A stretch of 64,000 bases of DNA. Source: Sphagnum magellanicum. Taxonomy: Eukaryota; Streptophyta; Sphagnopsida; Sphagnales; Sphagnaceae. Position numbers and translations under genes: made by a program. Under the pieces are notes generated by a model. That model was not told where the DNA came from. It worked only from the letters and a program-made list of their open reading frames with translations, and ran no database searches. The first letter of the stretch is position 1. Each line of letters begins with the position of its first letter. This document shows, piece after piece, positions 50,701 through 63,062 of the stretch. The stretch is from NCBI GenBank assembly GCA_021904315.1, contig CM038915.1:10416001-10480000 (forward strand). The letters are read 5' to 3'.

Positions 50701-53700
50701 GTTATTTCCACTACGTCCAAGTTCTCACAATGTTCCCATCTAGTTCCCAATGGGCTCCCAACATGTTCCTAATATCACTTCACTTTGTCCCATATGTTTT
50801 GCCTAAACTTGTCCTTTTTGAACTTACATAAATGGGTGAATATTTGGACTTACATGTTTTTATGTTCAAAATGAATATTTTACAAAGGGAACTCTTCAAT
50901 GTTTCAATTTTTTTGAGGAAGAGACTTTACTTTCCAAAGTATTTAAAGACTAATGAGGCTACATTGTTCATTCATATTTGAAATCTCAAATGACATCTTA
51001 AAACTTGGAACTTTTGTGTTTTTTTAAGTTACTTCTAAACTTTACACTCTTTTTTGTTGAACTTCAATCTTTCTTAGCATATTGCAACAATATTCTTTCA
51101 TGTTTTTGGTTCGATTTCATCACTCATTGCCTTCAATTTGTGTTGGATAAGTGCTTGCATTTTAATAGTACCACACCTTATTGGTATCAACAAGATTTGA
51201 AAACACATAAAATGTCTTCAACACCTTCACAACAATTTTATTCCTTTTTGTTGGTATTTCATTTCTATCATATGCTTGTTCCTTTTCCTTTTCAATTCAT
51301 TATGTTTGTTTCTTTTGTTACATCTATTCTTTGGGTGGATCTTATTTGCATTTGAAAGGCAAAAAACATTAACATTAAAATGTATACGTCTTTTCTTTGT
51401 TGTGTTCATTTGTTGTATTTGAGTAAGCAATTGTTATGTTCAAATTCATATAATATGTAATTTGGATTTTTTGTGCACGTTTAGCTCAGTGTATAAGTGG
51501 CTCTTAAGGTGAACTTTGTTATCAAATTGGGTAAAACCATGTTTCCATGGACCAAAAACCAAACCAAATCAGAGCATGATATAAAATTGCATTATTTGTT
51601 ACTTATGCCTATGTGGTGTCATTTTAATATTATGTTAATCATGCCAAGTTATGTTTTATGACTAATATGGATGTTGAAAAAATTAGATTGAATCATTAGC
51701 TTTTTCAAATTCAAAATTTGATTTGAAAAATGACCTTCAAAATTGAACAATTGTTATATCAAACATGATTATTTTCACAAATTAGCCTTTTGAATTTCAT
51801 AATACATATTCTTTGAAGTTGAACTTTTTTGCAATAATAAGGATTATTAAACGCACTTAAAATACACTCAAAATACAAAAAATGTTTATTTTATTTTTAT
51901 TTATTTTTAAAATTGAAGGTCTATTTCAAATTTACAAGTCTTTTAAAACATGTAAATATGGTGCAATGTATATGGTTTTCAAAGAAAAAGTTATAACTTT
52001 TAATACAAGAAATCAACTTTCAAAGTAATTAACATATTTTAGCATGATTTGAAATTGTGATTTTTTTTCAAGATGAAATGTAAGAATTTGGTAGATTTTG
52101 CACATTTTTGAAATTTCATATTTATTCAAAAATGATTAACACAAAACATGTGATATATTAAGGTAACTATAAATATTTGTAATAACAAGTTGTAAAATTT
52201 TTTATTCAAAATTTTTTTCTATGAATTTTTATTTTTATTTTTTGCAAAAGGAAAATAATCCTTCAAGAGAACACATTGGCTCATGGAAATATGTACTTAC
52301 CCAATTGTGAAAACTTGGGAAAATTTTGAATTATTTGATGTTTAGATTTTTTGGGGGCTAAGTTGTCTATTTGTTGATGATTAATACAAAAATGAAGATG
52401 TAACTTTTGTTGTGTGAGGAGACAAAAATTAGTCATGTATGGGTAGCATTCTTCCTCAAACCAATTAAAAAGTGGTCAAAAGTGATTTTTATGTTCAACA
52501 CACATAAAAAAAAATTTCCCTTGTAATTTTGGACCCATTTATTTAAGCCCCAAAAGGGTGGAAGGGTATGTGAATAATGTGATAATATAGGGTTTATGGA
52601 GTTTTAAGTAATATGATTATCTCACATCATAACATCATCATGTGAATGGAATTATAGTTATCATGTTTGTCTTTCAACATTATAGTTATTCATAAAAATA
52701 TCTTAGACATGGGATGGAATTGTTCATTAGGGGTTTAAAATAGGTTGAAATGGTTAAATGAACATTAAATTGGTTAATTAATTTGCATTGAATGTCACAA
52801 TTAAAATATAACTATTTTTGCACCTTCATAAATGTTAAAAGAAGTTTGATTCTAGATATGATTCTCAATGCAAAATATTGAGACAAACAATCAAAAAATG
52901 ATTGCCAACACAATTGCATTAAATTCAAATTATAGCAAAATTAAATGATCTCATGCTAAGTTTTATTGTTTGATAAAATCTTTTGAACTTTATGAATAAC
53001 AACAAAGAAGGGGTGATAAAACAAAGAGGATATAAATCAAAGGATTAACTTTATTTTGTCATTTCTTCAAGTGCTTTTACATTTACAAATTGATTTTCAA
53101 TACTCAACAACTATAGGTCCTCTTCATCAAAATGCTCATATAAATACTCACTTTGTGCCCTTGGCCAAGTGGTACCACATCCTCAACTGATTTTTCCTTT
53201 CAAAACCTGGGTTTTTGGAATTCATTTGAATTTTCAGTGGTAGAAATCACTTAAAAATCAATATCTCCCACATTCTGAATCCAAATCTTACAAAAGTAAA
53301 TTTTATTAAATCCTGCTCATCAAGATCTTTCCAACAACACCAAAGGCACATTCCAATTCCTCCTAAATTTTTAGCTACGATTTAAATTAATTTTCAATGA
53401 AGAAATCATCCAATATTCAAAAACTTTTGCATCACAAGTCCAAACGTCACGGAACCAATGCCCATTGAGAGCTTTCCAAAGACATCAAGAACATGATCTG
53501 AAGCATCCTGGTTTGGTGGATCTCATAATTACAAAACAGAACAAACTACCTTCCTTCATAGATATATATGATCAAAAGCGATTGATTGACGCACATACCA
53601 AACTGAAGATTCACTAAATATCAAAAACCTATAAGCTGGCAACCAGATGATATGCAAGTTTTATAAGAGGCCCCAATAAGAGGCACCAGGTGGCAGGTTC

Positions 53701-55180
53701 AAGAGTCAACAGGAGAGTAACACTGAACATTACCTACTTTCATGTTCCTGGACGTGCATTGGACCAAAGAACAAACACAGTGTTGAAAGACATTATTTTC
53801 ATTATTGTAGGACAAAGATTGGGATGAGTTTTCTAGGGTTTTGGGGTTTTGTTTGCATCATTGATTCATGAAGTGGGTACAGGAAATGAGTGAAGAACTT
53901 AAGGTCATGTAGGTTACTATTTTGGGGGGAGGGAAACATTACCTTGAGAACCGCCTGTCAGGGTGATTACACTAATAAAGGCCCTTCTTAAGGCCCCCTG
54001 TTAGGGTGTATTACAACTATTAGGTCCCTTGATAGTTGGATTTTACTATTCTAGGTTTCTATGAATGGGGAAGGCTCCCGATTTCAGGTTATTATTATAT
54101 AGTAAGTTGCAAGTTCCCTAGCTTCGAGAATCTCCACCCCCACACCGGCAAACACCCCCTTCTCATTAAACCTAAACTTCGCACCAGGATAGCACAAATC
54201 CTGCTGCTCTTTGGTATTGATGGTCCATTTTGAAGTGGTCATTTTAAGCCCCCTTTAAAAGCTTTTTTTCTACTACGGATTTGGACAGTGACTATTACTC
54301 ATCCAGATGTAAAGACATAAATGGTCTTTGAGTGTTGAAAGGGACTTTTATGAGATTTGTGGGTGGGGACAGTGATCATTACATGGTATTCTATTCTAAA
54401 ATAAAGGGAGTTGTTTGCGGGTGTGGGGGTGGAGATGCTCTTATTACAAACCATATATGACCCTCAAATGGGGAGCCAGGCTTACCCTGCTGCACCTATA
54501 ATGTCCTATCCAGCTCACACACATGTGTGCATTTAAACCACTGTATGTCTTACATGTAGGCCTAGGTAGTCACCTGATCTTCCTTTAAAGCTCTTACTGG
54601 AGACAGACTCCTGGCAGAGGCCGGCCCTTGGCCCACACGGGGGTGCGTTTATATCAATGAATACTTTATTATTGCGCCCTTTTGGGGGCCTTGGGTGAAC
54701 CAGCCCTTACGCTGCAACCATGGTAAATTAATCTCACATTTCCTTATTGCTTCTAAAGATCTATACATATCCCAACCCTTACACAAAATCAGAGTCTCCC
54801 TGAGTCCAAATTCAACATTTCATGAGCTGGGTATATATATAGCCATGGACCCTTCTTTAGGGCTGTCCCTATACCCGCCCTTTAATTTAGTTCATTGGGC
54901 ACTTACTACTTATCCCTCCTTTGAGAGTATGTAACAAACTACCGCATTAATTGGGTGTTTCAAACTGCCAATTTTTTTTCATTACGATTCCCTTTGTATG
55001 TAAAATTACCCATTTGTCTAAAGTTTTTGTAAAGACTTGGGTGGAATTTTGTAGTATAGTTCAAGGGCATGTTAAGCACTCAGAGAAATCTCCTAAGGGT
55101 ATTGGGAGGGCACCTTCTATCCATGAGAGGAGGGATCTTAACCATTCTCATTAAGAGTGGGAGGGAAATTATGCCTACTA
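47734..55180. other. AT-rich gene-free region
   Basis: Over 7 kb with no supported gene. Frames are short, rich in Phe, Leu, Ile, Asn and Lys as expected from base composition, and unrelated to known families. No tRNA or other structural RNA was found. Confidence 0.5.
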
Positions 55181-55234
55181 AGTAGGTGTAAGATCCCTCT
55201 CTTAAGGAGTAGGTGTAAGATCCCACTCTTAAGG
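55181..55234. repeat. 27-bp tandem duplication
   Basis: Two adjacent units, AGTAGGTGTAAGATCCCT plus CTCTTAAGG, differ at one base. A third partial copy (GGGTGTAAGAGTG) follows. Confidence 0.9.
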
Positions 55235-55430
55235 CATGGGTGTAAGAGTGCTCCCCCTCCCACTACGCGTCTATGTGTGTAAGTTCATGATAATGTTCAC
55301 TTCATGCTTTATCACAGGTAAAGACTTAAAAGACCATGGTTGTGAGACATTCCCAACAGAGATGGTGGGACTCAACTACTACCTTGTCCTAGGACTTGGT
55401 CCCTTATTTTTGGGAATGCCCCCAGCACCC

Positions 55431-55460
55431 AGGGAGCTTTAGGGAGCTTTAGGGAGCTTT
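55431..55460. repeat. 10-bp tandem repeat, three copies
   Basis: AGGGAGCTTT is repeated three times without change. Confidence 0.95.
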
Positions 55461-55482
55461 AGTCCACACATAAAGTATCAGA

Positions 55483-55583
55483 TGGATTTTTGTAGTGCAG
55501 TTGGAAGGCACCTTACTACAACAATTTTTTCCTCTGTGAAGGGCAGGCATTTTGAAAAAAGTAATGCCCATTCTTACAGGTGT
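55483..55583. repeat. Dispersed repeat family C, copy 2
   Basis: Second copy of the segment at 21310-21410, same orientation, with the GGCACCTTACT and AAGGGCAGGCATTT blocks. The inverted-repeat element that follows copy 1 is not present here. Confidence 0.7.
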
Positions 55584-56342
55584 TTTGTTTTTTGAAATGC
55601 CCGCTATCATCTGTTTTTTTTCATGTTATACCTGGGTTATCCATTGGGTATCAAGGGAAAAAAAAATGTAATTACTTCGCTGGATGGATGAAAAAAATTC
55701 ATTTCACATTTCATCTTTGCACAAGTGCATCTTTATGGTCAAATTCATTCCATGAATGAAGCTTCATCCAGTTGGTATATTTCATTGTTAATAGTTATTT
55801 GAGATTATGTTTCATGCATGTTGTCTTATATTATTATTTCAACAAGCTATTTTTTTTTTCCTTTTTATTCTCTCATTTTCCAAGTTCTTTTCTTTTTCAC
55901 CTTGCCTTTCTCTTTCCTCCTCACACTTTTCCTTTTTTCCTTTCATCCTTCCTTCTAATTTTTTTCTTTCCCTTGGCCTGTGACAACCCTTTCCTATAGT
56001 TGAGTTTCTTTTGTGTTCCCTTTTCACTTGTGGAGTAGAAGTTGTGTTTTTAAAAATCAGCTAGAACTTTCAAAACATACAATATAATTGAAGAGTCAAT
56101 AGTTATGGAGGGACTTTGAAATGAGAAGGATGTAAGGGGAAAAGGAGGGTGTGTATGGTGTTGGGCAATGTTTTGTTTTAAAGAGAACCTTTGAACCTTG
56201 TTCTAACATTTTTCAAAATATTTGATGTATAAAGTTTTACAACAAAATAAAACCAAGTATTGTATAGGCATGGAGTTCAACAATTAATTAAATTAATATT
56301 TAAATATAAATTTTAGGTTCCTTGTCTACTTTTTTTTTTAAA

Positions 56343-57200
56343 ATCAACTTGCATACCATGAGAACTTGACCATGTGTTCAAGAATTTTTTTTCACAATTC
56401 TAGTTTTGGGTTCGGATCTAACAAAACAAACCATTTCCATGATGCAATTTGTGTGTTAATTTTAGAAAAATGTTATAGTTTGGTACTAGGTCATAAGAAC
56501 TTAACCCTAAACCCCCAAATTTTACATTGCAAACCAAATATCTTCACAACATTAGTATGAACCAATCTTCTCTAGCTCTTCCTCCTTGAAAGAAAGAACC
56601 TCCAATCCAAGTTTTGACACTTTCAAAAACTTTTGCCAATTCCTTAGGTATGGGTTTGAGTTCAAATTTTTAAAGTTTTAAACCTATGAATTTGATTTTG
56701 ATAAAAAAAAATTCAATTCAAAAACCTTTAAGTATAGTTTGAAAATAGGGTATAATTCCATGCACACAATACACATTCCCCAAGGTTTGAAATTTTATAA
56801 ATACAAAGTTCTAAAACAAGTTCAAATAGAAGGTTGTGAAGATATTCAAGTTTACAACAAGTTAAAATTAAAATTTCTAAAGCTATTAAGTTTTATAAGA
56901 AATTAAAATTGATTATGTACCTAAAAAGTTTAACCTACTTGTTGATTTTTTAAGAAAAATTAATGTGCCTACCTTAAAATTTCAACTTTAAATTTTTTTT
57001 AAAAATCAAATTGTGTACCTTAAGAACTTGAACCCATTTTCAAAAGCTCATTTTAAAAATTTTGGTTCTAGTTTTGATTCTAACAAAAAGCTAGTTCCAT
57101 GTTCTAATCCTTGTGCAAATTCCATCAAAAGATGTTGGGTTGGATTTGGATCACAAGAACTTGAATCTAAGCCCCATGGTTTTAGCACTCAAAATTGGAA
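56343..57200. repeat. Two diverged copies of a ~190-bp repeat
   Basis: 56343-56530 and about 56998-57200 align in the same orientation. Each has AAGAACTTGA-type openings, a TTCTAGTTTTG(G/A)(G/T)TTC block, TCTAACAAAA, and AAGAACTTRA followed by CTAARCCCC. Identity is estimated at 60-65% by eye. Neither copy has supported coding capacity. Confidence 0.5.
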
Positions 57201-60200
57201 AACTAGCCAACATTGACAAAGTACCTAGTTTGGCAAGGTTATAGAATCTCTAGAATCATTAGTTTTGATTCTAATTAGTAAAAACCAAATCAAAATTATG
57301 TTTGATGTTTAGAACCAATTTTGGGGTTGAAACCATAACCAAGACCTTTTATAAACCGCACCCAAAATTGGGTTTCTAATTTTATTTATGTGCAGAACCA
57401 TAATTAGAACTCAATTTTTTAAAGGAAAAAGAAATAGAACCAAGGGTTAACTAGTAGATTATTTTTTTAAATTTTAATTCAAGTTATTGGAATGTGGATT
57501 AAAACCAACTTTTTTAAAGAACTACACTTGAGACTAATTCCCAATCCATTTATGTGTAGAGTTGGAATTAAAATCAATTTAATTTATTTTTTAAAACCAA
57601 AACTAGAACATAGGAAAATCACTTCCATTTTATTCCAAATGATGTGCAAAAAATATAGGGTGAAACTTATTTATTTTAAAAATCTACTTAAATATAATAA
57701 GGTGCCTCTAATTCATTTGAAAATAAACTTAGTATATACCTAATACATTTAATTATCAATTTATCCAACTTTGTTTTAGGTTAATAACAATTGGTTATGC
57801 ATAAGGGTTAATTTTTGAATACCCAATTGAAGACCATTGGTTATACTATTAATTATACATTGTTTATATGACTTTGTTTTAAAAACTTGTTTATAAAGTC
57901 TCTATATCTAGTGGTCTAATAATAGTCACTAAAGCCATTAAAAAATGAAAAGATTAAAGCCTAGTGGTAGCTTTGTTGGATAGATAGGTGGTTGGGTGCA
58001 ATTAGAAACCACCTTACTATTATCCATAGAAAAATTAATACCCAATGGATCATTAGTATATTTTTTCATGTTTTTCAATATTCTATCATAAAGATGTTTA
58101 GGATTTTAATATTGATAACCTATCTAGATGACAACCATCTAGGTCGGTTATTAAAAATTGAAAATTCAATACTAGGTTGGTAGGTTATTAATACCTAAAT
58201 TCAAACATAATTGGTTACCTAGGTCAAAAAGTGAACTAGTTCTATATTGGTTGTAACCCTTTGCTCTAGTTGGTAAATTGGCAAATTTTCACTAGTTATA
58301 AAAATTGGTCTTATGAATATGAAAGTTTTATTTTAAAAACACAAATAACCTTCTTTGGGATCCATTTGGTAATGTTTGAAAATCAATAATTCCCTGGTGA
58401 CATGTTCTTTTGTTGGCTTGCTTATGGCCCCATACTACAATTTTCATCAATTGTTTAATCTACACATTCAATAGATTCTATCATTGGACGCAAATGATGA
58501 TAACACTTCAAAAGCATAGGATACAAGGTTCTTTTATCATATTTATCCATAATAATTACACCTTCCTCTCAGCCAACAAAAAAGGATATTAAATGAAGGC
58601 TTTTGAATCCAAGGTTTAACATCAAAGACAACATGTTGTGAACTTTTCTCTTTTCATATTTTATTTAAAACGAAAGAAAAAAATCCAAAACACCACAAAC
58701 TTTCCTTTTAATGTTGGAAGGAAACAAAGACAACTCAAAAGCAATCCCAAAATCATCATCAATCAAATTGATTGGAATAGATGGGTTTGTAAAATTTTCC
58801 ATGAATTTTACACACATAGTAATGGTAGACTATACACTATGCCAAAACATGGCAAATATGATTACACCCATGATTGGGTTTGTAGTCATAAATACCATTC
58901 ATGACTACATGACTATGTAGTGAATATGGACACATTGTTTATCCACTAGTCGTATTTTTGTCCGAGTTGTAAACCCCATGGAATATATTATATATTTCAA
59001 TTTCGTCTAACCATTTGGTAGGTAAGTAGGAATGGATAGGTAGGTAGGCATAGGTAGGTATGTAAGTAGGATCCTATTTATTTTCTAGTGACAAGCCTTT
59101 TTAATTAGTTCATCACAAGTAATATTTGCACTTTGAGTATATTTAGTGCATATTTAGTGTGTAGACTAACACTTTTTCACCTTGATATATAGTTTCAAAG
59201 TTAAACTTGTTGACAAGGGATATGGATAAATTTACAACATTATTTCACATCATCCTTTGTCCCATACAAAAATACCCAAATTGACCATTATTATTTTTTC
59301 ATATCTTGAAGATTTTTTTTTCATAAAATGATTTGTAAATAAACATATTTAAAATCAACATGGTTATTTTGGTATATATAAAATATTTCCCCACCTTTAA
59401 AATATAATGAATCAGTAAAAATGGTAAAAATGTTGTGTTATATTTATTTTTAATTATAAAAATATTTAAAAATAAAATGTGTTATTTATGAAACATATGA
59501 TATAAATTTAAAATTCTATAAAAAATATTTAATTTTTAAAATTTTCATAATGATTAGTTATACACATTTTTTTACTTTCATAAATTTTATTAAATTTTAT
59601 TATGAGTAGTAAAATTTGATTTAATTTTTTTAAAATTAAATTCATTAAATAATATAAAATATTTAGAAATTCTAAGTTGTATGACCAAATATTTTGATAA
59701 ATTACTAAAGATCAAATTTTATAATTTTTGTTACCCATCACATGAAAACATGAAAAAAAATGCCATTTTGGGGCATGTGGATTTCTTTTGAAATTCATTG
59801 GATATCACTAATAAAAATTTATTTCATTATGTAATGTCCCCAAAAAAAATTCATTTAAATAAACCTTTGAGTAAAAGTTTCAACTTAAATGTTTAAACTA
59901 TATTTAGGCATCAATTTTGTATTTAATTTTATGGTTTCAAGAACTTCAGTAATTTATTTCCATTTTTGGGATTTAAAAAAAATGAAAATAAATCCCCCAA
60001 AATGTTTTAAACCATTATCTAGAAATTCACATTAAATCATTATTGATTTTAAGGAAATTTTTAAAAAAATTATAAGGTATTAGTTATTTATTTGTGCATT
60101 AATTTTGTGTTTGATCATTTACAAGCTTATATATGTTTACTAAGTATGTATGTCTACCTTTTAATTCATAAATTTTTAATGTTTCAAATTGTATATTATT

Positions 60201-60798
60201 AAATAATTATATGATGTTCATGAAAAAAAACTTTAGTCATGTAGTCATATCCATGGTTACAAGAATACGACTAGGCACAAAAACATGACATATATAATTG
60301 TATGAGTAGAAAATGGTCATTAGTTATATTTATTTTAATCATAAATGTCAAGCTTTAGGGTTGTGATAATGTTTCAAAAAGTAACTAGTGGCTATTAAAT
60401 TAGTTCAAAACATAAGTAATCACAATAAGAGATAAAAAATCCATAATTATTTTAAAAATATGCCAAGTAAGAAAAGGTGGCATTCTTCCACTTATTTTGA
60501 CAATATTTTACCTATTATAACAATTGATAATAACATCCTTGAATTGCAAGGCTTCCTAATACATAACGATTTTGTTGGAAAATTTGCAATCAAATTTAAA
60601 CATGCAATGTTAGAATGTTTAATTTACGAAATTCAATAAGAAACATAAAAAATAATAGTTATGAAAAAAAATTATAAAGCAAAAAAATTGCAATAGATTA
60701 AATAATCACCTTGTTTACAATGGAATATTTGATTTTCTTAGGGGAAGATTAAAATTTGAACAATTATTGTTTCATTCTTGTCTACCTTTCCTAAATTT
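57201..60798. other. Very AT-rich gene-free region
   Basis: The most AT-rich part of the window. A TAGG-rich stretch lies at about 59018-59070. No gene, RNA or structured element is supported. Confidence 0.5.
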
Positions 60799-61710
60799 TT
60801 AAAAACAAGTTATACATTTGTACAAATTTGAGTATGCAAACTTGAGATTTTTACAAACTTTTTTGTTAGTAGTAGCATATTGACATGTCCTAGAAAAAAC
60901 ATGACCAAAACAAGTACCTTGAAAGCTGTCATCCAAACCAAAGACTTTACATTTCAAAACATATTTCAAAGCAATTGTCATAGTATTTAAATTTGAGCCT
61001 TCATATTTAACATAGGCAATGATTTTGTTTTTTAAACCATATTGATCAAGCAATTTTGTCAAATTGTTGGCCAATGCTTGCCCATTAGTTTTTATTGCCT
61101 CAAACAAACCAATAGTTACACATTTTGGTAAGTCAAATCCCAAAAAATTAATAACAAGACCAAATATATCATGTGCCCCTTTGGACATCCGTAAGTCAAA
61201 GCTTATTGTCATAGAAATATAATTTGTTAAGTTTGGCAAAACATATACTTGTTTCATTTTCTCCACCAAGTTAAGCAATATTTCCTAAAAAAACTATTTT
61301 CTAAAAAAGGAAACAACTCTAGAAGACAAGTGTAAAATTAAACGCTTAAACCATATTCTTAACAAACTATACTGGTAAGTTATTTTTCATAATCAAAAGG
61401 CCAAGGTCTTGTAACAAGTCCTTGTGTTGCACATCATCCTTTTTGAAAGGTTTTTTTGTAACAAAGAAAATAGAAATTACATTTGTAAGGACATTTGGCC
61501 GTTTTTTTACAAGTTTTTTTCAACATTTTTTGTTATTAAAATTTCAACCTCTTCTTCAATCTTTTTTACAATTATGAAATGATTTGCATCTACATGTTTT
61601 TTTAGAGTAATTATATCATGTTTTACAATATCTTTTTAAACCATTTCCTTTTTTATTTCTTGGATTAAAAACATGTATAGGATCAACATAACACAAAATA
61701 CATTTCATGA
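60799..61710 (-). pseudogene. hAT-type transposase remnant
   Basis: The open part (60799-61278) reads ISFDLRMSKGAHDIFGLVIN, then FEAIKTNGQALANNLTKLLD, and GTCFGHVFSRTCQYATTNKK. This is the RNase H-like catalytic region of plant hAT transposases with BED zinc fingers. Upstream, broken pieces of the N-terminal part lie in different frames: KCILCYVDPIHVFNP near 61642-61708 (zinc-finger-like), LKKHVDANHF near 61565-61605, and KPFKKDDVQHKDLLQDLG near 61395-61465. Stops and shifts separate them, and no C-terminal dimerisation domain is seen. It is a dead, non-autonomous relic. Confidence 0.8.
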
Positions 61711-61738
61711 TTTGATGAATTGCTCTTTCAACCTCTTT

Positions 61739-61816
61739 CCCATTTTTCACACAATAAAATGCCTAGGTTTAGGGTTTAGGGTTTAGGGTCCCATTTTTCA
61801 CACAATAAAATGCCTA
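61739..61816. repeat. Interstitial telomeric repeat flanked by 27-bp direct repeats
   Basis: A 27-base sequence beginning CCCATTTTTCACACAATAAA is present at 61739-61765 and again, identical, at 61790-61816. Between them is 24 bases of telomere-type (TTTAGGG)3 sequence. This looks like a telomeric insertion with duplication of the target, though a plain tandem duplication of a telomere-bearing unit is the alternative. Confidence 0.85.
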
Positions 61817-62970
61817 ACATAAAACGTTTATATTATGTTCTTTCTAGATTTTTCTTTGAATATGTAATTTTTACAAAAAAAAATCATTATTTGTTCCACA
61901 TTTTTTTCAACTCTACTATTTTTTGTTTGCACATTTTCATTTTCTACTCTTTCCACATTTTTTTCGATGTTCATTTCATTTCGATTAGTTTCATTTTCAT
62001 CTTCAATCAAAATTAAAATTTCATTTTGATTATATTCCCCCATTTTCCACTAGAATATTACCTACCTTGAAGGAAAAATAAAAAATAAGTATACTTTTTG
62101 CCAAAATAAGGGTTATGTTTATTTATGCTTTGAAAATCAACTTAAACATTTACCAAAAAAATAAAAATTTGAGAAAAGATGCAATGTCCTGAAAAAATAC
62201 AAAATGCAAATGTGCAAAATGAAATACAACATATAAAAATGAAATGCAATGTGTAAAATTAAATGTACAACATCCAAATAATTCTTGCACATAACAAACA
62301 AAAACCCATTAACCAAAATTACCCAAAAAAAAACATGGACAATCAAAACAAGGAACAAAAGCCACCAACAAACAAACATTTTTAAAAAAAAAAAACTCAC
62401 CTTCAAGTCTAGCTTGAAGAATGAAAGTTGAATTTGGAAAACTTATTCTTCCCATACCTACAAAAACATGAAGAGGGGGGAGTACCAATTTGAAACAGGA
62501 GGAGTAGAAAGGTCCTTGAAATAGGAGGAACATGAACAATGTCGAGGAAGATAAGAATAGGATCATTGTCAAGGAACAAAAGAAAGAATGACATTGAAGA
62601 GGAATGATAGAAAGGAGTAAGAGGGTGTCAAGGAATAGGAGCAAGAGTGGTGTCAAAAAAAAACATGAGGGGGAGGGAGAGGCCGGTGAAGTAGTGGGTG
62701 ATCGGTGTTAGTCTGTGATGGGGGTTGGACCACCACGGTTTCCGTGTACAAATCGTTTCCACAAAGCATTGTAGCCGTCCGAAGGGTAGGAATGACGATC
62801 GGATCGCATCCCTCTCCCACCGCACCAGAGGTGGATATAAAAACCTTCCCCTCCCCCCCCACTATCGAAAGAACCGACAGTTATATAGAGGAACATGTTT
62901 TCAGAAATTTCCAAAACTTTCGGGAACCAAGGTTCAAAATGTCAGAACCGGGGTTTTGGGTTTTCTCACG
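61817..62970. other. Gene-free region
   Basis: AT-rich to about 62640, then GC-richer to about 62940. Several overlapping short frames on both strands at 62650-63024 are unrecognised and contradict each other. Confidence 0.4.
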
Positions 62971-63062
62971 TCAAATAAGGGAGTAAATACCCGGACTGAT
63001 AACCTGAGGGCTCATGTCGAATAAGGGAGTAAATACCTAGACTGATAACCTGAGGGCACACA
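62971..63062. repeat. 46-bp tandem duplication
   Basis: Two adjacent 46-base units share AATAAGGGAGTAAATACC and GACTGATAACCTGAGGGC with about six differences. The sequence is unrelated to the 46-bp array at 33.5 kb. Confidence 0.9.

Noticed and set aside
51478..51540. Possible tRNA (TTTAGCTCAGTGTATAAG resembles a D-arm)
   Set aside because: No proper anticodon stem and no GGTTCRA T-loop at the required distance.
62705..63024. Overlapping frames on both strands of about 90-100 codons
   Set aside because: Four frames compete, none has a recognised domain, and they run into the 46-bp duplication.
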